Part shown: positions 1-9,489 of the stretch, one piece after another
Numbering within the stretch: position 1 is the stretch's first letter
Layout: each line of letters opens with the position of its first letter
Assembly (NCBI GenBank): GCA_937872515.1
Contig: CALMSX010000083.1
Location: 160,937 to 224,936, forward strand
Reading direction: 5' to 3'
Length of the DNA: 64,000 nucleotides
From: an uncultured Bacteroidota bacterium
Lineage (GTDB): Bacteria > Bacteroidota > Bacteroidia > Chitinophagales > Saprospiraceae
Made by a program: the position numbers and the translations under genes
Notes under the pieces: model-generated
What the model was told of the DNA's origin: nothing
Seen by the model: the letters and a program-made list of their open reading frames with translations, nothing else
Databases searched by the model: none

Positions 1-2
1 AT

Positions 3-122
3 GCTGACAACATAGACCATGAGGCGCACTTTTACGGTGCTATTGCCGGTTTTCTTTTTACAATTGCTATGAAACCTGCTCTTTTTTCACTTTTTATTCA
101 TAAAATTGTAAGCGTATTTTAA
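3..122 (+). CDS. Rhomboid-family intramembrane serine protease, C-terminal end (partial)
   Basis: Only the last 39 residues are in the window; the frame is open at the left edge. The peptide contains DHEAHFYGAIAGF followed by a hydrophobic run and a short basic-hydrophobic end. In rhomboid proteases the last catalytic-core helix carries the active-site histidine in a very similar H-x-AH-x-x-G-x-x-x-G context, so H9 of this fragment is the likely catalytic histidine. The stop codon shares one base with the pssA start (TAATG at 120-124), which suggests translational coupling. The serine-bearing GxSG helix would lie outside the window, so the family call rests on this one helix. Confidence 0.65.
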   Translation, partial: ADNIDHEAHFYGAIAGFLFTIAMKPALFSLFIHKIVSVF

Positions 123-817
123 TGGAGCCAAAAAAGCGAATAAGAAAGAGGAGTTATATTCCCAGCATCATTACCTTGATGAACCTGGGATGTGGTTTTA
201 TGGCCATTGTTACAGCTGATTATTATAGAAGTTCCATTTTCCTCCTTTTTTCCCTTGTTTTTGATGTTTTGGATGGATTTGCTGCCCGAAAATTACAAGC
301 TCAAAGTGAATTGGGCCGAGAATTAGATTCTTTAGCCGATCTCACCAGTTTTGGGGTGGCACCAGCCTACCTCTACTTTTTATTGAGTCCCATTCAGGGC
401 TGGCCTGCAATGATTCCGCCCCTTGCTATCGTTATTGCGAGTGCAGTGAGACTGGCTAAATTTAATTTACTCCCTCCCTCACCCTACTTTACGGGACTAC
501 CAACCCCTGCCACCGCGATGTTTTTAATTGGCCTTTTTTTAGGGATGGAATATGACAGTCAAATCATCAAAACCATTTTTAGCAATACTTATGCTTATTG
601 GGCAATAGCCTTCTTTTTTGCCTTTATGATGGTAAGTACGGTCCGAATGTTCTCTTTAAAAGGACTCAACAAGGATATGCGGCAGAATAAACTCCAACTT
701 GTATTATTGGTAGTGTTTATCCTGCTTTTATTGGTTGATAATAAATTGGCGGCTCCAGTTGTCATTCTACTTTACATTATACTGTCACTGGCACAATCTC
801 TTTCAAGAAAAGCCTAG
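122..817 (+). CDS. pssA: CDP-diacylglycerol--serine O-phosphatidyltransferase
   Basis: Membrane enzyme that joins L-serine to CDP-diacylglycerol, the first step towards phosphatidylethanolamine. The CDP-alcohol phosphatidyltransferase signature D-x2-DG-x2-AR-x8-G-x3-D-x3-D is complete: D48, D51, G52, A55, R56, G65, D69, D73. The remainder is several hydrophobic segments and a basic N-terminus; 231 residues is the normal length for the family. The start overlaps the stop of the upstream rhomboid fragment by one base. The serine substrate, rather than glycerol-phosphate or inositol, is inferred from overall resemblance to Bacteroidota PssA. Confidence 0.9.
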   Translation: MEPKKRIRKRSYIPSIITLMNLGCGFMAIVTADYYRSSIFLLFSLVFDVLDGFAARKLQAQSELGRELDSLADLTSFGVAPAYLYFLLSPIQGWPAMIPPLAIVIASAVRLAKFNLLPPSPYFTGLPTPATAMFLIGLFLGMEYDSQIIKTIFSNTYAYWAIAFFFAFMMVSTVRMFSLKGLNKDMRQNKLQLVLLVVFILLLLVDNKLAAPVVILLYIILSLAQSLSRKA

Positions 818-872
818 CCAAATAAAATTCATAAGTTTTTTCTAAATTATTAGTTAATTATACTGTATAAGG

Positions 873-890
873 ACTGTTTATTTAAACAGT
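873..890. promoter_or_regulatory. Inverted repeat upstream of ferredoxin gene, possible operator
   Basis: Perfect 8-bp arms with a 2-bp centre: ACTGTTTA-TT-TAAACAGT. A related half-site (ACTGTATA) lies at 861-868. It sits about 45 bp before the ferredoxin start and just upstream of an imperfect -7-like element (TTATTTTG, 907-914), where an operator would overlap the -33 region. It lacks a following T-tract, so I favour an operator over a terminator for pssA. Confidence 0.35.
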
Positions 891-934
891 TTAGAATAAT
901 ATTTTGTTATTTTGCATAATATCATTTTTACGAC

Positions 935-1282
935 ATGGCCATCATAATCACAGATGAATGTATTAATTGCGGGGCTTGTGAACCCGAATGCCCAAACAAT
1001 GCTATCTACGAAGGTGGTGTTGAGTGGGCCATCAAAGATGGTAGTACCATTCAAGGCAAGTACGTTTTAGAAGACGGCAGAGAAGTCAATGTAGACGATT
1101 TACAAAAACCGGTTAGTGATGATTTTTACTTTATTGTTCCGGATAAATGTACAGAATGTGTTGGATTTCATGAAGAACCTCAGTGTGCTGCCGTATGTCC
1201 GGTAGATTGTTGTGTTCCCGATCCTGATCGCAGAGAAACCGAAGCCATTTTATTGGCTAGAAAAGAAAGACTCCACTTGTAA
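935..1282 (+). CDS. Ferredoxin, 2x[4Fe-4S]
   Basis: Small soluble electron carrier. First cluster ligands are C9, C12, C15 and C19 (CINCGACEPECP). The second set is C72, C75, C84, C88 plus C92/C93, with the longer C-x2-C-x8-C-x3-C spacing typical of this dicluster group (YfhL-like in other bacteria). A roughly 50-residue segment separates the two motifs. Length 115. It is followed after 2 nt by dapB, so the two are probably cotranscribed, although no metabolic link is obvious. The partner enzyme cannot be told from the context. Confidence 0.88.
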   Translation: MAIIITDECINCGACEPECPNNAIYEGGVEWAIKDGSTIQGKYVLEDGREVNVDDLQKPVSDDFYFIVPDKCTECVGFHEEPQCAAVCPVDCCVPDPDRRETEAILLARKERLHL

Positions 1283-1284
1283 AA

Positions 1285-2001
1285 ATGAGAATCGCACTGC
1301 TGGGTTACGGAAAGATGGGCAAGGCCATAGAAAAAGTGGCGCTACAGAGAGGACATGAAATCGTTATAAAAATAGGCTCCAACAACGCAGAAGAGCTTTC
1401 CACCTTAAGTACTTCAGTTGCTGATGTAGTGATAGAATTTAGCAGGCCCGAGTTGGCTGCGCGACACATCACCATTTGCAATGAGCTTGGACTTCCTGTG
1501 GTCTGTGGCACCACGGCCTGGCAATCTGAAGAGGTTAGTGTCTATGAAAACATAAGAAAAAGAAATGGGGCCCTGGTTCATGCTTCTAACTTTAGTCCCG
1601 GCGTGAATCTATTTTTTCTTCTAAACTCCTACCTTGCCAAGCTGATGTCTAAATGGCCAGACTACAAGGTGTCACTCACTGAAACCCACCACACTGCCAA
1701 ATTAGATGCCCCAAGCGGAACAGCCATAACCCTGGCACAGGCAATTATAGACAATCGCCAGGATCTGCAAAGCTGGACCTTGGGTCAGTCAGAAAGTAAC
1801 GAAGTTTTGAGCATTCAGGCCATCAGAAAGGACCCCGCACCCGGAACCCATACAATCCATTATTCTAGTACCATTGATGAAATATCAATCACCCATGAAG
1901 CTCATAACAGAGAAGGTTTTGCCACCGGTGCTGTAATGGCGGCAGAATGGATAATTGGAAAAAAGGGTGTTTTTGCTATGAAAGACGTTCTTGGTTTTTA
2001 A
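1285..2001 (+). CDS. dapB: 4-hydroxy-tetrahydrodipicolinate reductase
   Basis: NAD(P)H-dependent reductase of the lysine/meso-diaminopimelate pathway, supplying peptidoglycan. The dinucleotide-binding glycine motif GYGKMG is at residues 7-12. The GTTAW segment (75-79) and SPGVNLF lead to the signature ETHHTAKLDAPSGTA (133-147), in which H135/H136 and K139 are the catalytic general acid/base and substrate-binding residues of the family. Length 238, normal for Bacteroidota DapB. It begins 2 nt after the ferredoxin stop and ends 6 bp from the convergent porT stop. Confidence 0.95.
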   Translation: MRIALLGYGKMGKAIEKVALQRGHEIVIKIGSNNAEELSTLSTSVADVVIEFSRPELAARHITICNELGLPVVCGTTAWQSEEVSVYENIRKRNGALVHASNFSPGVNLFFLLNSYLAKLMSKWPDYKVSLTETHHTAKLDAPSGTAITLAQAIIDNRQDLQSWTLGQSESNEVLSIQAIRKDPAPGTHTIHYSSTIDEISITHEAHNREGFATGAVMAAEWIIGKKGVFAMKDVLGF

Positions 2002-2007
2002 TCCAAT

Positions 2008-2712
2008 TTAGCCTTCAAAATTGAAAGTCAATGTGAAAATTTGGGAAGTTACGTTTTCCAATACCTTTGATTCATTGAGGTCTTTGTTGTAAATCAAAAT
2101 GTTTCCTAACCCTCTGCTGTATTTAATTTCCGGGGAAAAAATGAAGAATGGGTAGAAAAATTGCATTCCAAAACCAACCTCCCATTGAAAATCATGAGGT
2201 GAAATTTTGATAAGCGTAGCAGCTTGTCTGGACTTGGAGCTACTGGCTATGTCATAATTATATTTTAAGCCACCTGTAACAAAGACCCTTTTGTCTTTAT
2301 AAGGCATTGACTTGTATCTTAGGCTAAAAGGTAGTTCAAAAAACACAGACTCTACCTGTCTTTCTTGCAACTCATTAAAAATAAAGGATCGATAGGAGAA
2401 TGCAAATCCTGGTAAAAATCTGAAGTCAAAGTATTCACCCATTTTAAGGTTGGCTATCATATGGATATTGAAGCCCCCTTTTCGTTTGCCTTCAGCGATT
2501 CTTATGCTGTCATTGCCAATAAAATAGCTGGATTGATTGATGCGATACCCTGAAATGTTGGTGCCGAAGGCCATTCCAAAGTAATAAGATTTGCCTTGAA
2601 AATCCTGATAGTTGTAGTTATCTCTTGATCGTATTTGACCAGAGGCCGCTGCTATAAATAGCAACACTCCAACAAAAACCAAACTTATTTTTCTGCTACG
2701 TAGACGGAACAT
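2008..2712 (-). CDS. porT: PorT/SprT outer-membrane beta-barrel, type IX secretion
   Basis: Signal peptide at residues 1-25 (cleavage near ASG-Q), then an amphipathic beta-strand protein ending in aromatic strands (IFTLTFNFEG), as for an outer-membrane barrel. The N-terminal part YYFGMAFGTN ... IGNDSIRI and the RFLPGFAFSYR strand match my memory of PorT, needed for type IX secretion and gliding in Bacteroidota. Its place directly after ubiE, with a 28-nt coding overlap, repeats an arrangement common in that phylum. It is probably transcribed from the ubiE promoter and translated by reinitiation. The specific PorT call, rather than a generic porin-like barrel, is fairly but not fully certain. 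Confidence 0.8.
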   Translation of the reverse strand: MFRLRSRKISLVFVGVLLFIAAASGQIRSRDNYNYQDFQGKSYYFGMAFGTNISGYRINQSSYFIGNDSIRIAEGKRKGGFNIHMIANLKMGEYFDFRFLPGFAFSYRSFIFNELQERQVESVFFELPFSLRYKSMPYKDKRVFVTGGLKYNYDIASSSKSRQAATLIKISPHDFQWEVGFGMQFFYPFFIFSPEIKYSRGLGNILIYNKDLNESKVLENVTSQIFTLTFNFEG

Positions 2713-3425
2713 ATTCCAAAGCTTAATGCATAATAACGTGAATTTTTAAATCCTATTTTGTTCAGAACTGCCAAAAATTCTTCAAAACAGGGAAAAGCGC
2801 TCGATGATTCGTACAAATAGTGATAGGCTTTGTTGTCTTTTGAAATCCATTTGCCAATTGTGGGCAGGATGTATTTAAAATAAAATGAATACAGCTGCTT
2901 AATTGGAAAAACCCTTGGTCTAGAAAATTCAAGGACCATAATTACGCCTCCGGGTTTTAAAACCCTGTACATTTCAGAGAGGCCTTTGTCAAGGTTTTCA
3001 AAATTCCTGACCCCAAATGATGACATTACGGTATCAAAACGATGGTCTTCAAATTGTAGATCTTCGCTATCACCGGCTTCAAATTCAATTATTTGATCCT
3101 TACCAGCCTTTTTCGCCTTGATTTTACCAATCTCCAGCATATTAACAGCAATGTCGAGGGCATATATATGGTCCGGTGCAAATTTTTTACACGCCTCCAA
3201 AGCCAGATCACCGGTTCCTGTTGCCACATCCAGAATTTGTTTGTTGCTATAGCTCGCTATCTTGTTCAAAGCTATTTTTCTCCAAAGGATGTCACTTCCC
3301 AGCGATAAAAAATGATTGAGAAAGTCATAGGACCTGGCAATGCTGTCAAACATTGATTTAACCTGATGTTTCTTCCCCTCTTCACTTTCATAAGGGGTGA
3401 CATTGTCGTGTTTAAACTGAGTCAT
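2685..3425 (-). CDS. ubiE: Demethylmenaquinone methyltransferase
   Basis: SAM-dependent methyltransferase for the last step of menaquinone (and, in other taxa, ubiquinone) synthesis. SAM motif I is DVATGTGD at residues 66-73. The UbiE signatures FGVRNFENLDKGLSEMYRVL and LKPGG follow, and the N-terminal SIARSYDFLNHFLSLG is family-typical. Length 246. In a menaquinone-using Bacteroidota this is functionally MenG. It is preceded by a -7 element and overlaps porT by 28 nt downstream. Confidence 0.95.
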   Translation of the reverse strand: MTQFKHDNVTPYESEEGKKHQVKSMFDSIARSYDFLNHFLSLGSDILWRKIALNKIASYSNKQILDVATGTGDLALEACKKFAPDHIYALDIAVNMLEIGKIKAKKAGKDQIIEFEAGDSEDLQFEDHRFDTVMSSFGVRNFENLDKGLSEMYRVLKPGGVIMVLEFSRPRVFPIKQLYSFYFKYILPTIGKWISKDNKAYHYLYESSSAFPCFEEFLAVLNKIGFKNSRYYALSFGICSVYVAEK

Positions 3426-3441
3426 CTATTATTGTAACGCG

Positions 3442-3449
3442 CAAATATA
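3442..3449 (-). promoter_or_regulatory. -7 promoter element for ubiE-porT
   Basis: TATATTTG followed by C on the minus strand, matching the Bacteroidota TANNTTTG -7 consensus, 16 nt before the ubiE start codon. No clear -33 TTTG is seen. Confidence 0.6.
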
Positions 3450-3502
3450 CACATTAGTTTTTATATGTAGGGCGGGCTCTCTTGCTTGTAGCGATCCACA
3501 AG

Positions 3503-6500
3503 TTATTTTACAACAATTACAGATCCTTCTGAGTTACCTCTGAATTCAGGGGCATACAGACACTCTATGCTTGCAAGGGCGCCGCTGTAAGCCCCTCGAT
3601 GCACCACCCTTTGTCTGGATTCAAATACATGATCTCCTTTTGCCAGCCGGTCAATAAAATAGTGGGTAGCGCCATCTGTCACATTTTCATAATACCCCAA
3701 ACCTCCTTTCCAATTGTAACTGCTTAGGGCACGGAAGGGTTCAAGGCCACTTCCCCTAAGGTCACTCAAGTGCACAAACTCAAGATCTCTGTCTGAATGC
3801 ACCACGAGTCTGGAAACCAAAATATCGCCAGGTGTCAAAATTACCTCTGTGGATAAAGGAGTGAGCCTGATGGTACTTCCTACCCTATCCTCTCTGAAGA
3901 GCTTTTTACTGATGGTCAAAGAGGCATTTTGTGATTGCACAACTTCTTTAATGGGACTCAAATACTGATAATAAACTGCCCCAAAGGCCACACTGGTGCC
4001 ATTATTGGCCATTTCTATTTTACCCAGTTCAGGTTGTATTTCCTTCCCTGACCATTCCTGTATAAAATAACTGGAGCCTGCAGATATTTGACCGCTAATT
4101 GGCAATCGAACACCTCCTGCGTGTACACTTACGCCATCTGCATCCGTAAAATTGACCTGCCTTGGACCTTTTTGCAATAGCAGTGCAGAAATGGCATCAG
4201 CGGTTGCTCTGGTTGAAGACCAGTGGTGTGTTTTTTTGTGCGACAAAAGCCAGATTTTCATTTCTTCCAACTTTCCATTGTCAGCACCTGATTCGTATAA
4301 AAATTCCATGATGGCAGCATGGCTTTCAACCGGCATTTCCTGCCATCTCAAACCGGTGCCGGCATTCCAATACATTCCTGTACTGGTTTGGGTTTTGGCT
4401 TTTTCCAACAAAGCAGCAGCGGTCGTTTTCCATGCTTGTCCCTTGAAACGTAAGTCATAGCTGGCCAACATCACCTGACCCATCAGACTGTATTGCTGGA
4501 TGGCTTTTAAAGCCTGTTCTGAATAATACAAGTAAGCCGGTTTTATATTTGCCTCGATAGGAAGATTTCTATAAAACGATCTTGCATACAAGTGGCAGAT
4601 GATCTCTTCTGAAGGAATGTAGTTCTTTAACTTCGCAGCATCATTACCGGTCTCTTTTAACAATCGATTGTATTCATTGAAGAGGTAATTATCCAAAAAC
4701 TGGTTGGTGGGTACCATCCATTCATTTATCGAAGGCAACACGTTAAAGGCATTGGCTTTTCCAAGGCTAATGGCAACCCTGCACGTAGTATAATGATTGA
4801 AAGCACCTCCTTTAAACCAGCCAAAAGAACCATCAACCAATCTTTGTTCCATCAATTTGTCTTTCCACTTTAATGCCTCATTGTATTGCAGGTTAGGATT
4901 CAATATTTGAATGAGTTGTTTTGCCTGTTCTTTTTCCTTGTTGGCAACACCTACCCATGGACTTTGTTCCAATTGTATGTTTTTCCATGTGGCATTGGTT
5001 TCCAAAGTGCTGGATCCATCTTTTGTCTGAGCTGCCCATTTTTCCAAAACCTCATCCAGCTGGGGATAAAGGTTTCTGACAGCCATGGCCAGTGCAGTGA
5101 CATATAGCCTATCTGCATTGTCAATAGCGTTATCATAGCCGTTTTGAACTACATACGGCATCGCCTGCAAAGCATACCAGGCAGGATGACTTGTCATTTC
5201 AATGCCATATTTCAGGGCTTTGGTCTTTTGCAGGAAGTCTTGGTGTAATTGCGGTATATCCACCTTTTTCTTTTCACCCGGTCTGATGATCAAAGGCTGA
5301 CTTTCTGTGATAACCACTTCATTTGACAGCAACGGAAGGATTCCTATTTCAGCATCTCCTTTCTTCCCTGATATTACAGAAATCGTATATTCTAATAAGG
5401 AAGCATCTCCTAATGGAATCTCCAAGGGCCATGAAACAGTTGCGCTGCCTCCGTTTTCGAGGTGAACAGCAGCAGGATTTTGCTGTACCCAATTCTCACG
5501 ACTTTCACCATTTAGTGCGTCTTTAAGAGCAAGGCTGACAAAAGCCTCTCCTGGAGCTCCACTTTGATTGGCAATAGTTGCCGTGATTACTATTTTATCT
5601 CCGAGTCGCACCAGCCTTGGCAAGTTAGGCAAAATCATCCAATCTTTTGAAGTAACCAATTGTTGATCACTTACTGCAGTGGCCAGTGCCTTGGTATGGG
5701 CAAAAACCTTTAAGTGCCATGAAGTCAGTGCTTCGTTCATGGTAAAATCAAACGACAAATTTCCCTGATCATCAGTTGTGAGGTGGGGATAAAAAAAGAC
5801 CAACTCATTTAGATTGGTTCTGGGTGTGGGTTTAACCTGTCTTTCTTCCTCTGCTTCTGCAGCAACATTTTCTTCGCGGGCAGATTTCATTTTTCCACCA
5901 TCTCTGCTTTCCGGCACAGGAGCTGCATCTGCCATTGCCGCAGTGCTGAATGCAAAATGTCCATAATTTCTATAAAATAGGACGCTGAAAGCATTGTTGT
6001 ATCCTTCGTACAAATGCGGAACTTGTCCCCAATCTGGTATTTCTTCTGTTAGGAGTGCGTTCCATTCCGGATTGATATGCTGATTGTATTGAATACCAAA
6101 ACCCGGAACTTCCCAGAATAAATAGCCATAATTATTTTGGAAAAACTGAGATGGCCAATTGTCTTTTTGCAAGGCATCTAATGAAGCATCATAAAGAGTG
6201 GCCATCACTTCTGCAGCCCAGTCTTTAGCCTTTGCACCTGAAATTTGTAATTTTATCGACTCTTTTGCTCCAGGTTCAGTTTTATTGCGAACGGTTATCC
6301 ATTTCACGTCCAGTTCTTTTTCAGACCAGGGTACATCGATGGTTATTTCTTCTGAATAAAATCGGTTGTTTTTAACGTAAATATAATTTAGCTGGAGTCC
6401 CCCCTTGTCTTCACCTGTAATATTATAGGTGAAAAGGGTGTTTTTCTTAACAGTCATCCACTGTTGCTTGATTTTTTTGTTCCCTCTCAGCAAGGTTAAA

Positions 6501-9349
6501 AATACCATTTGGTCTCCTTCTACCGCACCAAAATTTACTGCCAATGTTTCACCTGCTTCGAAACTTTTTTGATTTACGACATGCTGTACATGTTTCAAAA
6601 GCGGCCATTTTTTAGCCTTATAATCTGTAACTACTACAACTTCTTTAACTGCGGTATTTCCTTTGACCTCAAATTCCATGAGGTAGACTCCTGCCGGTAA
6701 AAATGAAAAGTCGAACTGAGTTAAAGAAGAGAATGATTTGGAGGCTACTTTTGTGTCAAGGGTCCAATTCCAGAAAGGCTCTGGTAAGGTAGTTTGTTTT
6801 AGGGATGGTTGAAAAGAAGGGTTATTACTCCAGTAGGGTGTGTTCTCAATGTGCTGTGGGCCTTTTAAAGAGAACACATTCACCATCACCTGCTGATCCA
6901 ATTTCAGACCTGCCTGATTGGAAACAGTTACATTGGCGAGCATTTTTGCTGACCTATCCACCCGGGTGTTCAAATCCAGTTGGATGATAAATGGTTCTTT
7001 TTGAAGCATTAAATCCTGGGTCAAACTTTGTGTTTCTCCATCTGCGGCCAATACATCAATGATGATTTGAAAATGATAGATGGGATGATAATTTTGACCT
7101 TTTGTAGATTCTGCATTGAAATCAAAAACAAACCTACCATCTATGGATGTAGTAGTACTACCCTGCGCAATGATGGTTTCCTGGGTATTAAAATTTTGGG
7201 GAATCCATCGGTAACAATAAGGGATCAGCTCTCTTCTTTTGATTTGGTATTTCACTGTGGCGTTCTGGAGGGCAAGTCCTGAATAAAATTTACTTACACC
7301 CTTGATTTCGATAGTCTGATCCAACGCAGGCTGGCCTTGAATGGAATCTAACAAAACTTCAAAACGAGGTCTTTTGTATTCTTCTACTCTTACTGCCTTG
7401 CTATAATCACCGCATATCAACTGATAATATCCATTGAGTCTACCCGATGGAATATCTATAGACCCCGAGGCAGATCCCCATTCATTTGTTTTTATTTTTA
7501 TCGCCTTTACCAACTGGCCATTGACATCATTGAGTTTAACTTCAAGCTCTTTTTCAGGTACGATTGAGGGTACATTGTTTTGCGTTACGCCTAAATGAAG
7601 GACTTTAAAATGGAGGGTTTGACCGGGTCTGTAAATCGGCCTGTCTGTATAAATTTCAGACCTGAAATAATCAGGTGCGTCATTTTGTTGTCCATAGCTG
7701 TAGTGGGTAAGTTCAGCATCAAAAACGTCTTTCCCTTTTTTCAACACTACACCCAGATTTTGAACGCCCGCAGGTTTTTTGATTTTACCTTCTTTATCAG
7801 AGGTGGCAGTACTGACAGGCTTGCGCAGGTTGCCATTGGGGTAATTGTATTCGAGATTGTAAAATTCGGCATTAACCCCCCTTTCAGGCTTACCACTTTT
7901 GCGGTTTACCGCAATAATAAAGTCGGTTGAGCTGCCATTGGGATGCAGATACGCAAGGTTGGTAACCTGAAACAATGAAACAGAGAAGGCTTTACTATAA
8001 TCAGGCGAATCGGATGCAAGTAACAAGTACTTTCCTTTTTTTAAGGAAGGCAGCTTTCCCTCAGCCAATGATTCAAGGTGATCTCCTTTTAGAGTTAAGT
8101 TGACTGTTGTGTTATAAATACTTTTTTCATTTTTCAGTTGATCTTTCCAGCTGGCAATTTCAAACGCTTCCTGGTTCATCTTATAATAGGAAGGTAAGTT
8201 GATCACCTTTAAATAAATTTTATCCAGGTTTCTCGATGTAAGCTGATAAGGAATAGATTGTTTTTCTGCAGCTGTACTTTCTATCATCACAGAGAGTGAA
8301 GGTTGGTTGATCTCTGCAAGATAGTTTTTACAAATCTTACCCCCAATGCTTTCCGGGTACAATGCTATTCCCTGATTGCAATAGTTTGAGGCCTTTATGT
8401 ATCTATTGCTGTCGATCGTTTCGAGGCTCATGGCAGCAAGTTCGGCATAAAACATACTAACGTAGGGTTGTTTTCTAAAAGTTGTACACCCTGATAGCAA
8501 GGCATTCTCCAACCCTGTTTTCTGGTCCTTGGTTACCATTAATTGCCGGGCCAGCTTCAAACGTTCCAGGTCAAAATAGGCTGCAGATTCCATATAAGCT
8601 TTTTCTTCGTTGATTTTCTGTAGTTGAAAGAACAACTCTATCAGCTTATGTTCATTCGTATGACCAGAGTAGGTAGAATTATTGATGGCAAATTCTCTGT
8701 AGCTGGATCCAATGATGGAGATAGATCTCTCATCAGCAGATTCCAAAAACCTGGGGCCAAACATATCGATTGATTGCTTGAACAAAATATGTAAGATGGT
8801 AGGAAATCTGTATTCAGATTCTGGTTGGTCTGTACCAGTCACAATGGTTTTAAAACCTGTAAGAGGATAATTGGCTAAATTAAGATTGGAAGTTGATTGC
8901 TTGAGGTGTTCATCAACCATAGCTGAAAGAGAAGTCAGCGAGATGGATTTCAGCCTGGTATCATCTGAATCAGTTCTGGATGAAATTTCATACCTATTTT
9001 CCTGGAGATACTTGTTTAAAAAGATGGCATAATAGGCGTGGATTATTTCCTTGAAGGGTGAACTTGATTTGGTTAAAGCAAGCTCAAAAAGATCTTGAAC
9101 CCGCAGGGCCACATCTTCACCGTATATAAACTCCAGGGACGCCAAAAATACCAGGGCACGTGTATATTGCGGTGCATTGTTTTCCTTTTCAGCTTTGTCA
9201 AATATTTCTTTGGTTTTGTCCAAAGCTGTTTGGCTGAGACCTTCTTCAAGGGCAGTATCAACTTCTTTCCAGGCAACATTGTAATCAAAAGATTGGGCTT
9301 GGACAGAACTTAAAACAATAGTAGCCAGCATAAAACACATCATTTTCAT
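3503..9349 (-). CDS. Alpha-2-macroglobulin family protein, thioester motif lost
   Basis: Very large exported protein (1948 residues) with a signal peptide (1-19, VQA-Q). A helical, TPR-like N-terminal third is followed by the MG2 signature YTDRPIYRPGQTLHFKV near residue 570 and the A2M domain with EALTSWHLKVFAHTK near 1200. A thioester-type alpha/alpha barrel runs from about 1375 to 1730, and a terminal beta-domain ends in ECLYAPEF. Family members trap proteases through a Cys-Gln thioester in a C-x-EQ motif. At the aligned position this protein has Y1405-D-N-A-I-D1410, with Asn for Cys and Asp for Gln, so no thioester can form. No lipobox is seen. No penicillin-binding protein 1C, its frequent partner elsewhere, is nearby. 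Function as a structural or non-covalent protease trap is inference. Confidence 0.9.
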   Translation of the reverse strand: MKMMCFMLATIVLSSVQAQSFDYNVAWKEVDTALEEGLSQTALDKTKEIFDKAEKENNAPQYTRALVFLASLEFIYGEDVALRVQDLFELALTKSSSPFKEIIHAYYAIFLNKYLQENRYEISSRTDSDDTRLKSISLTSLSAMVDEHLKQSTSNLNLANYPLTGFKTIVTGTDQPESEYRFPTILHILFKQSIDMFGPRFLESADERSISIIGSSYREFAINNSTYSGHTNEHKLIELFFQLQKINEEKAYMESAAYFDLERLKLARQLMVTKDQKTGLENALLSGCTTFRKQPYVSMFYAELAAMSLETIDSNRYIKASNYCNQGIALYPESIGGKICKNYLAEINQPSLSVMIESTAAEKQSIPYQLTSRNLDKIYLKVINLPSYYKMNQEAFEIASWKDQLKNEKSIYNTTVNLTLKGDHLESLAEGKLPSLKKGKYLLLASDSPDYSKAFSVSLFQVTNLAYLHPNGSSTDFIIAVNRKSGKPERGVNAEFYNLEYNYPNGNLRKPVSTATSDKEGKIKKPAGVQNLGVVLKKGKDVFDAELTHYSYGQQNDAPDYFRSEIYTDRPIYRPGQTLHFKVLHLGVTQNNVPSIVPEKELEVKLNDVNGQLVKAIKIKTNEWGSASGSIDIPSGRLNGYYQLICGDYSKAVRVEEYKRPRFEVLLDSIQGQPALDQTIEIKGVSKFYSGLALQNATVKYQIKRRELIPYCYRWIPQNFNTQETIIAQGSTTTSIDGRFVFDFNAESTKGQNYHPIYHFQIIIDVLAADGETQSLTQDLMLQKEPFIIQLDLNTRVDRSAKMLANVTVSNQAGLKLDQQVMVNVFSLKGPQHIENTPYWSNNPSFQPSLKQTTLPEPFWNWTLDTKVASKSFSSLTQFDFSFLPAGVYLMEFEVKGNTAVKEVVVVTDYKAKKWPLLKHVQHVVNQKSFEAGETLAVNFGAVEGDQMVFLTLLRGNKKIKQQWMTVKKNTLFTYNITGEDKGGLQLNYIYVKNNRFYSEEITIDVPWSEKELDVKWITVRNKTEPGAKESIKLQISGAKAKDWAAEVMATLYDASLDALQKDNWPSQFFQNNYGYLFWEVPGFGIQYNQHINPEWNALLTEEIPDWGQVPHLYEGYNNAFSVLFYRNYGHFAFSTAAMADAAPVPESRDGGKMKSAREENVAAEAEEERQVKPTPRTNLNELVFFYPHLTTDDQGNLSFDFTMNEALTSWHLKVFAHTKALATAVSDQQLVTSKDWMILPNLPRLVRLGDKIVITATIANQSGAPGEAFVSLALKDALNGESRENWVQQNPAAVHLENGGSATVSWPLEIPLGDASLLEYTISVISGKKGDAEIGILPLLSNEVVITESQPLIIRPGEKKKVDIPQLHQDFLQKTKALKYGIEMTSHPAWYALQAMPYVVQNGYDNAIDNADRLYVTALAMAVRNLYPQLDEVLEKWAAQTKDGSSTLETNATWKNIQLEQSPWVGVANKEKEQAKQLIQILNPNLQYNEALKWKDKLMEQRLVDGSFGWFKGGAFNHYTTCRVAISLGKANAFNVLPSINEWMVPTNQFLDNYLFNEYNRLLKETGNDAAKLKNYIPSEEIICHLYARSFYRNLPIEANIKPAYLYYSEQALKAIQQYSLMGQVMLASYDLRFKGQAWKTTAAALLEKAKTQTSTGMYWNAGTGLRWQEMPVESHAAIMEFLYESGADNGKLEEMKIWLLSHKKTHHWSSTRATADAISALLLQKGPRQVNFTDADGVSVHAGGVRLPISGQISAGSSYFIQEWSGKEIQPELGKIEMANNGTSVAFGAVYYQYLSPIKEVVQSQNASLTISKKLFREDRVGSTIRLTPLSTEVILTPGDILVSRLVVHSDRDLEFVHLSDLRGSGLEPFRALSSYNWKGGLGYYENVTDGATHYFIDRLAKGDHVFESRQRVVHRGAYSGALASIECLYAPEFRGNSEGSVIVVK

Positions 9350-9446
9350 ATTAAGGACATTTAAGATCTAAATTTCAGTTAAAATTCACATTAGAGATGC
9401 CAAATGTCATAAAAATGATGTTAATGAAACCATAATTTATAAATAA

Positions 9447-9480
9447 AAAAAAGCCCCTTCATGGAAGAAGAGGCTTTTTT
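9447..9480 (-). terminator. Intrinsic terminator after the peroxiredoxin gene
   Basis: Stem of 9 bp (six A-T pairs plus GCC/GGC) with an inner CTTC/GAAG hairpin. It is followed on the minus strand by a run of T. It lies 10 bp past the peroxiredoxin stop and separates that gene from the macroglobulin gene. Confidence 0.75.
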
Positions 9481-9489
9481 CAATGACAA

